From Tillus elongatus (taxonomy: Eukaryota > Arthropoda > Insecta > Coleoptera > Cleridae): a DNA stretch of 64,000 nucleotides. The notes beneath the pieces were generated by a model that did no database searches, was not told the DNA's origin, and was given only the letters and a program-made list of their open reading frames with translations. Position numbers and translations under genes: made by a program. Positions 22,501 through 35,237 of this stretch are shown piece after piece (within the stretch, counting starts at the first letter, position 1; each line of letters opens with the position of its first letter). Location of the stretch: NCBI GenBank assembly GCA_964006375.1, contig OZ023264.1, positions 177,850,010 to 177,914,009 on the forward strand. The letters are read 5' to 3'.

Positions 22501-24799
22501 TTTTTGTAGTAACGCCTCAAAATGCAGGAATACTTCTGATTTATTTTGTGCATTATTTAAACGGACAAAGCATAAATCCAGCCTTTTACGCTTTTATTTA
22601 TTTACAACTAGATAATAAAATTTTATCAAGCCATTTGTTGGTAGAAATACTTTTTCACATAACCATTTCAATAGAAATAAAATTGGATTAGCACTAAATT
22701 TTACATAGCCTGTATGCAGTAACTAGCACCCATACGAGCAAACCAATTTCAGCTAAATTGCGTGAGTCAATAAAGGAACGAAAGTTAAACAAGCCTCGGA
22801 GTAACGAGGTATTAAATTTAACATCTCGCCTTTTAATGTTCGTTTCCGGGAACTCATCTGCTAATTAATCAATTAGGATATCCCATTCTTTCACCAAATA
22901 ACATGTTTTTGAAATAGTCGATTACTAGAGTGGATAAAACCGTTTATCTTATGCGGAAAAGTGACGAGTATATTCTACATCATCAACTTCAACCTTGTTC
23001 TATATTTATGTTTTATCGAAAGTATACTAAGACTAAAGTGGATATTTTGTCAAGGGAACGAATGAAGACTTCTGAGAAAATTGTTTTCGTCAGCACACGT
23101 GACACATGTCGTTCAGGAAAAGGAGATATCTTTTGTTGTGTTTGTCCAATTATAGTGTTTGTTCTACCTGAAATATACCTAGATATGTCTCGATTGTCTG
23201 GAAATGTCATCAGATTATATAAACAATGAAAAGGACAAACGCAACCGGAGATATATCGCGAACTGAATATAGAAAGGACCTTAATTACATCTCATACATA
23301 AAAACATCACTCTAGAAATTGTAATTAGGTAGTTCTACACGTGTAACGTAAGTTTTAAACATAGTGTTTACTAGAAACTGTACCATCTAATATTTTTTGT
23401 GATACTTGACGATAAGGCGAAGGGGAGCTCAAGTGGTTTAAGGTTCCATCAACCACCTAATCTTTGTGCATAGATAACGTAAAGAAACTGAAATGTTTAA
23501 TGCATCTGAAAATGGAGATGCTTCACCCATTTACTAGTTAAAAGAGAGTCAGTTAGGAAGGGCGTGTTCGTAGTGTAATTTTATAGTAAAAGATTAATTA
23601 TACTTAATACAGTGCATATCAGTTTATGTGATAGGCGTACGGTAAAGGCGGGGACAAAGTAGGGCCCTTTTGTAATAATACTGACATGATATGCTTCATT
23701 AATGAGTTGTTGCACTTATAGACATATAAAGACAGTTGTTCTAGTAACATATTTAAGGGATATTTAGGATATTGAACATGTCTTGATTTAAATGGGGGAT
23801 TTAGATTAGACAAGGTTGAGCTGGACACTTACAGTGGTTTATCTTTTATTGCACACATTTAGAAACTACAAGCGCGTCTGTTAAGGAGCGGAGGATATTT
23901 AGGTAATAACTTGTCGAACTAGACGAATTTGGACATATTAACGATGTAATAAACTTTAATAAATAAATTAAACTTTAACAATGCTTACAACTAATTTAAC
24001 CGAATGAATTTTAAAGCCGAAATCTTCACATACTGAATCTTAATTGAAAAGACTCTAATATTAGTCACTACATTTTTCAAGCAAGAGCCTCTACTTCTCT
24101 CTACATAATTAAAATCACAAGTCTCCCAATGTTTATCAACAACACTACTTATAACCTTGCTTTGGTCTACATAATCCATAAATTGCAAACCTCAGCAGTC
24201 AGCATTCCTTGTACTGTACGCTGCATTTTCAACTTGTTTATTATTTAGATAAATATGTAATATTATTTCAATGCCAATGTTATTGATACATCTGTGACCT
24301 ACTACTACATGAAATATTACATTAATTGTTGTAGCAAATTTTCCTATAACTAAATTTTAATTATAAATTGAATGATATCAACAAATATATTTCCACGATT
24401 GGAAATGCCCTTTTATATAGCTTTCTGTTCTATGAATATACTGCCGAGTCGAAAGGAATAACGACACTCTGGATAGCTCTGACCTGAATGTTTAATTTAC
24501 CTTGACCTAAGTTTGGCACTAACTATAATAATTGAAAGAATATTAATTTGTATACTACCCTAGGTATGCTAATCGAAATAATAATAATTAAAATTATATA
24601 AATATGTATACAACTCTAGGATGATAATCGGAATAATAATAATTAAATAATATTAATGTGTATACAACCCTAGGATGATAATAAAAGTAAAAATAATTTA
24701 AATGATCTAATAATATATGCCCATTTTGTCTCGAGGATACAGTCTTGCGAGATGGATATTCTGCCATAACTTCTTCCATCTGGCCTTTACATATGATTG
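22501..24799. other. Unique AT-rich DNA, no gene recognised
   Basis: About 2.3 kb with none of the window's repeat families. Open frames reach about 99 codons (22930-23229) without recognisable domains, codon bias or splice-signal pattern. A small duplicated segment (acaac-ctaggatgataat) occurs around 24550-24680. Most likely intergenic or intronic. Confidence 0.5.
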
Positions 24800-25405
24800 C
24801 AATTGATTATGCTTTGCTTGCAGAGCTCTTCCAACTCCCCAAATGCAGCCTCGCCAACCCTGAGTCGTTTTTGAGTGTTTTTTCTTTTAAACTTGCCTTG
24901 ATTTGACTACGTAGCGGCCATTCTTTGGTTGATACCATGTGCCCTGCGTGTACTCTCCTCTTCTTAAACTTCAATCTAAACCTATGCTTCCATTGGCGAA
25001 CATGTATCTTATACCCAGTGTCCCAACAATATTGCTGAGTTTGTTTTGTTCGCGAGCCTCCTATTTTGTTTGTGGCCTCTGCCCATTTTAGATCGTACCT
25101 GAATCTGACCTGCATACTCCACCCCAGTGTGTGTAAATACCTGGGTGGTTGTACTTCTTACGGTTCTCAATTTACCCATCAACTGTTTCGCTTGGAAGCA
25201 TCGGTCAAACCATTAATTCTTACTTCTGATGTGGTCGCTGTTTCTTCCCACCTTGGTTGATTCATCCATAATTTAGGAATTTTCAGCTTGGCTTCGATTA
25301 CCACCGGCGATAGCCGCCCCAATGGGCCAAATAACTTGGCTATTGCTGATAATATTGCCCTTTTTGTTACCTTCTCTACATTTTTTAATTCTAGTTTTAA
25401 TTTGA
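24800..25405 (-). pseudogene. BEL/Pao LTR-retrotransposon fragment
   Basis: The minus strand from 25405 gives KRAILSAIAKLFGPLG, RLSPVVIEAKLKIPKLWM and NQPRWEE, the Pao-type reverse transcriptase-connection region. After a deletion, about 25150-25070 reads HTGVEYAGQIQVRSKMGRGHK, the start of the BEL/Pao integrase core, with the catalytic D position replaced by E (canonical VDYAGP is VEYAGQ here). Frameshifts follow. No LTRs were found. A LINE-A fragment joins it directly at 25406 in the same reading frame. Confidence 0.75.
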
Positions 25406-25958
25406 ATGTATCTAAAGCTGAACCTTGAGGGACTCCTGCATTAATTGGATACAGTTTAGAGGAATGGACATCCACAACAACAGAAATGCTCCGGTTGGAG
25501 ATGAAATTTGCTTTTCAGGTACATAGTTCTGGTGGTAGGCCATAGGCCGGAAGTTTATTAAGCAGCGCTGCGTGGCAGACCTGGTCGAATGCTTTGTATA
25601 TGTGTAGAGCGACAATCTGGGATTCACCGTGTAGTTCCATAGACTTGCTCCAAGAATGGGTGACAAAGGAAAGGAGGTCGGCAGTTGATCTTCGCTGACG
25701 GAATCCATATTGCCTGTTGTGGATTAGACTGTGTTTTTCAAGAAATTTTAGTAATTGGGTGTTTATATACTTTTTATCACTTGAGAGACGACTGAGAGGA
25801 AAGAAATATACCTGTAGTTGCTAGGAAGCGCTTTGTATCCTTTCTTGGGGACGGGTTGTACTCGAGCAGTTTTCCAGTTACTAGGGAATATGCCTCTATT
25901 GTAAGATGTCTGAAACAGACGAGTCAGGACAGGAGCAAGTTCTGGTGCGCATTTTCAA
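25406..25958 (-). pseudogene. LINE-A RT fragment, minus strand
   Basis: Encodes the LINE-A RT core in pieces, including GFRQRRSTADLLSF-like and SKLYPINAGVPQGSALD blocks. It covers about the same part as 37925-38440 of the longest copy, ends abruptly inside the RT at 25406, and lacks the YADD box. Frameshifts are present. Confidence 0.8.
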
Positions 25959-27560
25959 ACTTAGTAGTAGGTAGACTTCAGGCATAGTAAAACATTCTTT
26001 TTGAGACATTTTCTTTCCATAGCTCGTAATAGTTTCGCTACTATAACGCACTTGCTGCGTCCAGAAATTTCTCTTATCAATTTTTTCTTTAAGAAAATTC
26101 ACTAAAATGTTAAATTGAAATACTAAAACTTTTTTAAAGTATGCATTTGTTTGTGTTTCTATTACTACTAAAACTTTGCCCAAATATTATTGTTCTGAAA
26201 AGTATGTAGATTCCTGCGATTATCTGTATTAATAATTGATTAATTTTTATGAATATCCTTTAGTTTAATGTTTAAGGTTCTTACGATTAGAAACTTAGCA
26301 AAACAAACCACCAATACATTGAGTATAGATGGGTCCCAACGTGATTGAACTTGAAACGTCTAATTTAATGTCAATGTATCGCCACTAACTTTCCGCTGTC
26401 ACCTTGCGTTATAAACTTTAGTCATGTCTCTCTCATTTGCAATATGCAGACCTAATGACGTAAATAAAGATTTTAAAGTACGAAATGCTTTGAGCGTTAC
26501 GACGGTTAGCATAAAAATGTACCCAAACCTAACGCTACTTTATCCGGGATAAAACTTTTCTTATGTGACTGTTCTACAATTCGAGACCGAACTTCAGCTT
26601 TTCATTTTGCTTCAACAATGGCGGAGCAAACAACGATAAAGCAGAGTTAGCAAGTACAATCTTATCGCAGTGCAGCTGTTACCATTTCATTTGTAGTTCC
26701 CTGTAGAAACTTCTCAGTACAATAACAGTATATTAAAAATTCCAATTCAACTCCACATTTGTTTTTAAATGTGCACACTAGCCGTGCTACATCTTCTTGT
26801 TATTGTAAAAATATAAAATATCTCCGCAACTTTTATAATCTTCTAAAACTGCAATACTCTTGATCAAACTTCTCTTCAGAAATGCAAAAGATGAGTTTTC
26901 AATTAATACACTAGTGTTGTCATCTCTAAATAAGTCTAGACGCAGCAAGTGCGATATGGTAGCATTGATTTCAAGCCCTGTATTCTCACTTTGCATTTGA
27001 CCAGCTAAACGCTTCTAATCTGTCGGACAGAATAATAAAGTATGGTCAATAACCTCGTCCGGTCTATACAGATACTAGGCTCTACGTTTTGTTCTCGACT
27101 TAAAAGTCCCCTTTCGTGTTCTTTTGTATCTAAGAGATCAATATAAATACTTTATGTAGAATTTTAGTTAGAATATTCATCCTCTGTTGAAGTTAACATT
27201 GTGTGCGAGACGGTCTTTTTTGCTTTAAAAAAGAGTGCGACGGTTATTGGTTTGCCGTCGGATGTGCTTCCTAGTGCTCATCACAGGCTCCGGTATCCAC
27301 ACAGTAAATTTATAGATCAAGAAAGAACGTGAGCTTCCTTACATAACGCGGCACCTTTCACTTTAAGCCAATTCTCCCTTAAATTAGATAAAAGCTCATA
27401 ATTTTGTCAACTAGGAGGTTAAAGTAATTCTCCAACCTCGTTCGTTCAATATAGACACAACAGACAAACGATGAGTATCCGACTACAATTTTACCTTCGG
27501 TTTAGTTCGTCTATCTAGGTATCATATAAATACATTTGTAGCTAGTTACATCAAGGGGTG
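25959..27560. other. Mostly unique DNA with scattered TA-element pieces
   Basis: 25965-26115 contains a TA-element body scrap, a reversed 5' end (aacgcacttgctgcgtccag at about 26063) and a palindromic end (tttaagaaaattcactaaaa). A further 5' end lies at about 26936 (tctagacgcagcaagtgcga). The remainder to 27560 shows no ORF above 70 codons with recognisable content. Confidence 0.5.
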
Positions 27561-28412
27561 TGAAGTCCTAACCTCTTCACCCACTCAAAAGCGCTGGTTC
27601 TCTAAATCCTGTGACAAGGCCAGACTTGAAAAGATCAAAGCTCACACAACGATTCTACACAATCCCAGTCAAGAAAACCGTCAAGCATCTAACGACGCAA
27701 GAAACCGCTATGTGCGCATTATTTCTGAGGCAAAAAGCTCGTTTAATAACCAGATTAAAAACAAAGTCCTCTCAAACTTCAACGGCAGCAAACCCTTCTG
27801 GACTCTTGCTAAATCTGTTGGAACGAATTTCTGCAAGAGCACGTTCCCACCTCTTGTTTCAGGGGATGAAATTGATTCTACTGCCCTGGGAAAGGCTGAA
27901 CTTTTTATATCGTTGTTCGCCGGAAATTCTACTCTCAACCCACTTCCAAATGTTCAACCACCAACGGTCTCCTATGTCGCGCATAAAATGGTAGGAAAGA
28001 TGCTCTCTTCTCTTAATACCAGGAAAGCCTCTGGCTTGACGAGATACCCGCAATTATTCTCAAAAAATGCGCATAAGAACTTGCTCCTGTCCTAACTCGT
28101 CTGTTTCCCTAGTAACTGGAAAACTGTTCGAGTACAACCCGTCCCCAAGAAAGGATCCAAAGCGCTTCCTAGCAAGTACAGACCTATTTTTACCCTTTCA
28201 GTCGTCTGTAAAGTGATGGAAAAGTATATAGACACCGAATTACTAAAATTTCTTGAAAAACACAGCCTAATACATGACAGGCAGCATGGATTCCGTCAGC
28301 GCAGATCAACTGCCGATCTTCTTTCCTTTATCACCCATTCTTGGAACAAGTATATGTAACTACATGATGAATCCCAGATTGTCGCTCTAGACATATTCAA
28401 AGGATTCGACCT
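27561..28412 (+). pseudogene. LINE-A fragment, linker to mid-RT
   Basis: Matches 37420-38268 of the longest copy: RWFSKSCDKARLEK-like linker, PFWTLAKSVGTNFCKSTFPP, then the RT fingers and the GFRQRRSTADLL-type block. A deletion and frameshifts occur around 28040-28110. It ends abruptly at the RT palm (attcgacc), after which unrelated sequence follows. Confidence 0.8.
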
Positions 28413-28710
28413 GACTATAAATTAACCGACTACTGTGACCCTACACACCAGATACGATCTAAATGTCGGTTTCGAAATAACAACGTAATATGCAACATAA
28501 TAGTCATTATGCAAAGCAATTTAAATTATTTACCGGGCTAACGGGATTTTCAAGGAAGTTATGTAAAATAAATGTCAGAGGATCTTAGATTTATTAATCA
28601 AATAAGTTGCTTTGAGTATGACATTTTCGTAGCAATACTTTTATGTTCCAAAAATGTTGATTCTGTTTTGGGTCACTGAAATAAGATAACTCACCATAAT
28701 ATATAAACAC
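28413..28710. other. Non-coding spacer between two LINE-A fragments
   Basis: About 300 bp, AT-rich, without recognised features. The LINE-A sequence repeated on both sides (tgaattactaaaatttcttg) shows that the flanking fragments are separate copies rather than one interrupted copy. Confidence 0.5.
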
Positions 28711-30055
28711 CGCATAGTATATAAACACTGAATTACTAAAATTTCTTGAAAAACACAGTCTAATCCACGACAGGCAGTATGGATTCCGTCAGCGCAGATC
28801 GACTGCCGACCTCCTTTCTTTTGTCACCCATTCTTGGAACAAGTCTATGGAACTACACGAAGAATCCCAGATTGTCGCTCCAGACATATCCTAAGCATTC
28901 TACCAGGTCTGGCACGCAGCGCTGCTAAATAAATTTCCGGCCTATGGCCTACCACCAAAACTCTGTACCTGGAAAGCAAATTTCCTTTCCAATCGGAGCA
29001 TTTCTGTTGTCGTGGATGGCCATTCCTCTAAACTGTATCGAATTAATGCAGGAGTCCCTCAATGTTCAGCTTTAGTCCTTACTTTGTTTCTTCTCCACAT
29101 CAATGACATACTCTCTAGCATATTCAACCCAGTTCACAGTTACGCCGACGACAGCACCATCCACTCAAATATACAATATTCTAAGCCTGTCTCCTTAGCC
29201 TAATTAGATGATGATCGTAGACTCATGGAGGGCTCTGTCTCTGTGGATCTCCAAAAAATATTAGACTGGGGAAGTAGAAATCTTGTACAATTCAACTCTA
29301 CCAAATCTCAGTCTTGCTTTTTATCTCATAAGAGATACACCAGTGCCCTAGACCCATCACAATGAACAACCAAATTATTCCAAGTAATGAGTCCTTTTCA
29401 CTTCTTGGCATTTCTGTGGATCAAAATCTCAATTGGCACCAACATGTCACATCAATTGCAGAAGCAGCTGCTAAGAAATTGGGTTTCCTCTTCCGGGCTC
29501 GCAAACACTTTTCACTACCTAATCTCCATACCTTATGTACTTCAAAAATAAAGTCAAACCTCGAATACTGCTCCCACATCTGGGGTGCCGCTGCCGCTTC
29601 TACACTCGCTATCCTGGACTCCATTCAGAAGAGAGCTATACATCTCTTCGGTGACCCTACCCTCACCCAAAGGCTGCCATACCTTGCGTACCGACGTGCC
29701 GTTGGTGACCTGTCTCTCTCTTTTTATAGATATCTGCACGGGAACTGCCCAGAGGAGCTTTCTTCCTAAGTTCCTCCACCTGCTGCCCCCACAGATCTAC
29801 CGGGGGAACAGAGCGAATGCACCTTTTTACTGTCCAGGTCACCAGACACAGAACGTCTTGTTATGTCCGCTATTTTGTCCCGAGGACTTTTAAGTTGTGG
29901 AATTCCTTGCCGGTACATGTTTTTCCTTCTCCTCCGAATCTCCAAACCTCCAAACCTTCAAGTCCAGAATTAACAAGTTCCCTCTTTCCCCCTTGTCGAC
30001 ACGCACGATACGATGGTGTTTAGGCTGTAAGCCTTCGTGGTGTGTTGTTGAAACA
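28711..30055 (+). pseudogene. LINE-A 3' half with intact tail
   Basis: Starts in the RT (GFRQRRSTADLL-type block), passes AGVPQCSALVLTLFLLHIND and YADDSTIHSN (catalytic DD), then the post-RT segment (29362-29769: SIAEAAAKKLGFLFRARKHF, NLEYCSHIWGAAAASTLAIL) and the C-terminal part with HRTSCYVRYFVPRTFKLWNS. It ends ttaggctgtaagccttcgtg and gtgttgttgaaaca, the shared LINE-A tail. The GVPQG glycine is Cys here. Frameshifts separate the frames. Confidence 0.85.
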
Positions 30056-30084
30056 TAAAAAAGCTGCTAATTCAGTTTAGAATT

Positions 30085-30190
30085 TTGTCATCATCTAATG
30101 ATGCTAACGTGGTTAGTGAAACGATCGTAAGGTCTTTAAAAAAGATGTGTTGTGGTGATTTAGATTCTTCAAGTGTACTTACTTATCATG
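30085..30190 (+). repeat. Dispersed repeat H (hairpin family), copy 1
   Basis: Contains ctaatgatgctaacgtggtt, agtgaaacgatcgtaaggtc and gatgtgttgtggtgattt, all shared with both arms of 59453-59678. Related scraps lie at 30335-30360 (ctctgatgacgcttac) and 30490-30580. Confidence 0.6.
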
Positions 30191-31155
30191 TAGTTAACAC
30201 AGTAGTAGAAAAGCAGGTACCCAGTTTAATTACAGGGATTTAAGACCCAACGGTAGGGGTCAGTCTGTGAATGTTGTTCACAACTGCTTGGCAAAAACAT
30301 AGAAATAGTAGTTCTAGTCTTTTTCGCATAGTTTATTCACCCCTCTGATGACGCTTACTTGCTCCATATCCTATAGGTTTCGCTACGTAACATAGTAACT
30401 GGAAAAAAGTTAGCTCTGAACTAAAAATATAGCGATGAAAGTGAATTAGTTAGAAAAGTGAAATGAAATACTTAACTAATTTAGTTAACTTTGTTAGCGA
30501 AACAATCGCCAGGTCTAAAAACTGTATTGTGATGGGTTGGGATTTCCAAATTGTACTCATCAGTGCTCATCACAGGTTCTACTAATCTTTCCTCATTGAA
30601 CATACCTGAATCCGTAAAAATAATAGTAATGGTGTAAACGCAGATGAAATTAGCCGCGCAATATTAGAACGCAAACATTAAAAGCCACTAAAAACTTTCA
30701 GAATCATGTTGTTTATGTACTAAGTAATGGTGTTGCTATTTTCATACACATTATGCACCTAATTGAAACAGATAGCATTTAACGTCATCGTAAATAAGGC
30801 TTAATACAGTCTATTTTCATCAGTTTTCACAGCACATGTTCTTTTGGCACTAATACAAAACGTTACATGTTTTCGGTGATCTATTAAACGGCGGTGTAAC
30901 ACTTATTTGGCTTGCTGCTTTTATATTTGCTGTTTCTAAAATTTAGTTAGTACTATAAGTTATTCACGATGTGTAATTGATTGCATGTCGTTTCCAATTG
31001 TATCGCAGGAGGCCAGTTTAATACGGCTATTAGTAAGTTATTTACAAAATCTTTGTATAAATTTAGACCCCGTTGCATAACCCATTGTTGGCCATCATTG
31101 TTGTTAAATATGGCTGATGTTTCATCATAAAAGTTTTTCACACTGTCAGTCAAGT
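30191..31155. other. No gene recognised
   Basis: About 960 bp, unique apart from H-family scraps. No domain-bearing ORF. Confidence 0.5.
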
Positions 31156-31159
31156 ATTA

Positions 31160-31308
31160 AGGTAACTCTGCATTTTAGTGAATTTTTATTAAAAAAAAAT
31201 TCACTAATAGAGAGGTATCGATGGTGAGACTTTGCAAAAATTCTTTCAAATGAGCGCGAATTAGGACCCCTAGAACCCATATCCGGGGTCAGTTTGAATT
31301 TTTATATG

Positions 31309-31387
<79 letters not shown>

Positions 31388-31640
31388 CCGTCTGATAACT
31401 CAAAAAATAATTAACCGATTTAGATGAAACTTGGCAAGTGCCTTTCTTTTATTAATGGCTTGGATGAGTTCGTTGGCCAGGAAAATCGGACGGGGTTTTC
31501 CGGGAAAATTTTGAGTTTTCTTTCAAAAAAAATTTTTTTTTCCGAAAATTTCGATAAAATTTGGTCTACATATTGCTTTGGGAAATACCTAAAATAACTT
31601 TATTCTTTGAAAAAGTAAAAAATCAAACTTAACATGCCTC
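31160..31640 (-). repeat. TA-element copy, reverse orientation
   Basis: Begins with the terminal palindrome ttagtgaatttttattaaaa-aaaaattcactaa (31164-31206), then gagaggtatcgatggtgaga, gagcgcgaattaggacccct, (TA)n at 31312-31383, and the reversed body (tctgataactcaaaaaataa, ttggccaggaaaatcggacg). The far 5' end is missing. Confidence 0.75.
31312..31383. repeat. (TA)n microsatellite
   Basis: Perfect TA repeat of about 72 bp. Confidence 0.95.
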
Positions 31641-31847
31641 AAAATATAGTAACTTTAGTAGAGATAGTTTTAGAAAATACTACGTTATGGGACGGGAAAC
31701 AAATTAACTGTTTATTTCAATAGGGGACTAAGACAAGGACCCATTAGCTACTTCAGTTTTCATTATTGCATTGCAAAACATCCTTAGAAAATGTAAGCTG
31801 GACACAACTGAAATCATCTTTCATAAGGGGCACCAAATACGCAGGTC

Positions 31848-32183
31848 TTTTTTTATTTTTTTATTTCAACAACACATCACGAGGGCTTACATCCTAAATA
31901 CTATCGTACCGTGGGTGTCGACAAGGGCGACAGAGGTGACTTGTTAATTCTGGACTTGAAGGTTTGGAGGTTCGGAGGAGAAGGAAAAACATGCGCCGGC
32001 AAGAAATTCCACAACTTGGAAGACCTCGGGACAAAAGAGCGGGCATAACAAGATGTTCTATATCTGATGACCTGGACAGTAAAACGGTGCATTCGCTCTG
32101 TTCCCTGGTAGATCTTTTGGGGGTAGTAGGGGGAGAACTATGGAAGAAAGTTCCTCTGAGCAGTGCCCGTGCAGATATCTATA
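31848..32183 (-). pseudogene. LINE-A 3' end, minus strand
   Basis: Shares the LINE-A tail (cacgagggcttacatcctaa) and the C-terminal coding region; the minus strand reads [21 protein letters not shown]. Truncated in front at gatatctataaa, where a TA-element 5' terminus begins. A poly-A remnant (tttttttattttttt) lies at its 3' end. Confidence 0.8.
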
Positions 32184-32647
32184 AAAACTCTGGACGCAGC
32201 AAGTGCGTTATGGTAGTGAATTTTTATTAAATGCTTCAAATTTGAATAACAAATTTTTCTATAAACTTAGAAAATTTAATTTTGGTATGTAGTAAGGTCT
32301 TTCTTAGGACAAGATATCCACCAAATTTCATTAAAATAACTTTGTAAATTTTGGAGAAAAAAATTTTTTTGAAAGAAAATATAAAATTTTAATAACTCAA
32401 TTTTTGATAAATTAAGAAAGTTAAATTTTGTTACTTAGTAAGGTCTATCCCAAGGCAATACATGTAAATTTCATTAAAACAGCTTTGTTATTTTCGGAAA
32501 AAAAATTTTTTTTTTGAAATAAAACTCAAAATTTTCCCGGAAAACCCCGTCTGATTTTCCTGGCTAACGAACTCATCCAAGCCCTTATTAAAAGAAAGGT
32601 ACTTGCCGAGTTTCATTGAAATCGGTTAATTATTTTTCGAGTTATCA

Positions 32648-32738
<91 letters not shown>

Positions 32739-32875
32739 ATATAAAAATTGAAACTGACCTCGGATATGGGTTCTAGGGGTCCTAGTTCGCGCTCATTTGA
32801 AAAATTTTTTGCAAAGTCTCACCGTCGATACCTCTCTATTAGTGATTTTTTTAAAAATAAAAATTCACTAAAATC
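32171..32875 (+). repeat. TA-element, short complete copy
   Basis: Both ends are visible: TCTGGACGCAGCAAGTGCGT at 32189-32208 with tagtgaatttttatta following, and the palindrome ttagtgatttttttaaaaat-aaaaattcactaa at 32844-32874. The middle has the last body blocks (aaccccgtctgattttcctg, ttgccgagtttcattgaaat) and (TA)n at 32653-32734, then tgggttctaggggtcctagt. The long central body of the 7405 copy is absent, so this is an internally shortened derivative. Confidence 0.75.
32653..32734. repeat. (TA)n microsatellite
   Basis: Perfect TA repeat of about 82 bp. Confidence 0.95.
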
Positions 32876-33130
32876 AAATAACAGAGATAGCTTGCTCTAC
32901 TCGCAATTGTCTTTAGAAAATCAAATTAAAGATCTCAATTTACCAAGAAAAACTTCAACTACCATAATTAGAATGAGATTTAACCACGGTAGATATAAAT
33001 CTCATCTGCATCGAACTGGCATGGAGGATCTTACTGCAACTGCGATGGAACCTCTATCTGCGACTTGGACCGCCTAGTATTTTCACGTTACCGATTCAAC
33101 ACGCTACGAATTGACTTATGCATTTATGAA
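32876..33130 (+). pseudogene. LINE C-terminal fragment (post-RNase H type)
   Basis: Reads LPRKTSTTIIRMRFNHGRYKSHLHRTGM, then in a second frame CNCDGTSICDLDRLVFSRYRFNTLR. A basic helix plus CxC followed by a conserved phenylalanine is the usual end of LINEs carrying RNase H. It is a frameshifted remnant of under 260 bp and is not LINE-A. It may relate to the fragment at 56401-57115. Confidence 0.65.
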
Positions 33131-33284
33131 TAATAACAATGTTTACAGTGAGCGACATCTGCTGGTCAAACGTAAAAATATAAAACCATTGAGCACCAAG
33201 AATTGAAATGTTAGTCAATAAAAGTGAGAATGAGAACTACAAAGTCATTGATAATACGAGATTTTGAAGCTGCGATCAATAGAA
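33131..33284. other. No feature recognised
   Basis: Short spacer with a aataaa motif (gtcaataaaagtgag); it may be the 3' untranslated part of the preceding LINE fragment. Confidence 0.3.
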
Positions 33285-33935
<651 letters not shown>

Positions 33936-34104
33936 TCAACAGCAACTGGGAATGAATTCGGTCAGTCGCCCAGCCACGTGGTTAAAAAACACTGTTTGCA
34001 TGAGTGCTTACAACTCTAGATCTAAATAAAAGGACTGTAACAGCGGCAGAAGCAGAAGTCAATGGAAGGTTGATGAATGAATCTCATGAGTCAATAAGAA
34101 AAGC
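33936..34104. other. Spacer between duplicated units
   Basis: About 170 bp without recognised features; agtaaatcaacagcaactgg echoes the start of the duplicated unit. Confidence 0.4.
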
Positions 34105-34663
<559 letters not shown>

Positions 34664-35237
34664 AGAGGTCACCAACGGCACGTCGGTGGGCAAGGGATGT
34701 CAGTCTTTGGGTAAGGGTAGCTCTCTTCTGAATGGAGTCCAGGATAGCGAGCGCAGAAGCGGCAGCAGCACCCCAGATGTGGGAACAGTATTCGAGGGTT
34801 GGTCTTATTTGTGACGTATAAAAGGTATAGAGATTAGCAGGTGAAAAGTATTTGCGAGCCAGAAAGAGGAAACCTAATTTCTTAGCAGCCGCTTCTGCGA
34901 TTCATGTGACATGTTGGTGCCAATTGAGACTTCGATCCACAGAAATGCCAACAAGTAAAAAGGACTCATTACTTTGAATAACTTGGTTGTTTATTGTGAT
35001 GGGTCTAGGGCTGGTGTATCTCTTATGAGAAAGAAAGCAAGACTGAGATTTGGTGGGGTTAAATTGTACAAGATTTCCATAGAGATAGAACCCTCCACGA
35101 GTCTGTAATCGTCATCTAATTGGGCTAAAGAGACAGGCTTAGAATATTGTATATTTGAGTGGAGGGTGCTGTCGTTTGCATAACTGTGAACTGGGTTGGA
35201 TGTGCTGGAGAGGAGGTCATTGATGTGGAGAAGAAAC
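34664..35237 (-). pseudogene. LINE-A fragment, minus strand
   Basis: Inverse of about 38485-39085 in the longest copy: the YADD-region codons (cagttatgcaaacgacagca on the minus strand) and the NxEYCSHIWGAA segment are present, with indels. Both ends are cut; the 5' end stops at gaagaaacgc near 35237. Confidence 0.8.

Noticed and set aside
22930..23229. 99-codon frame in unique DNA
   Set aside because: No domain, signal peptide or repeated occurrence, and an opposing 65-codon frame overlaps it; length is within chance for this region.
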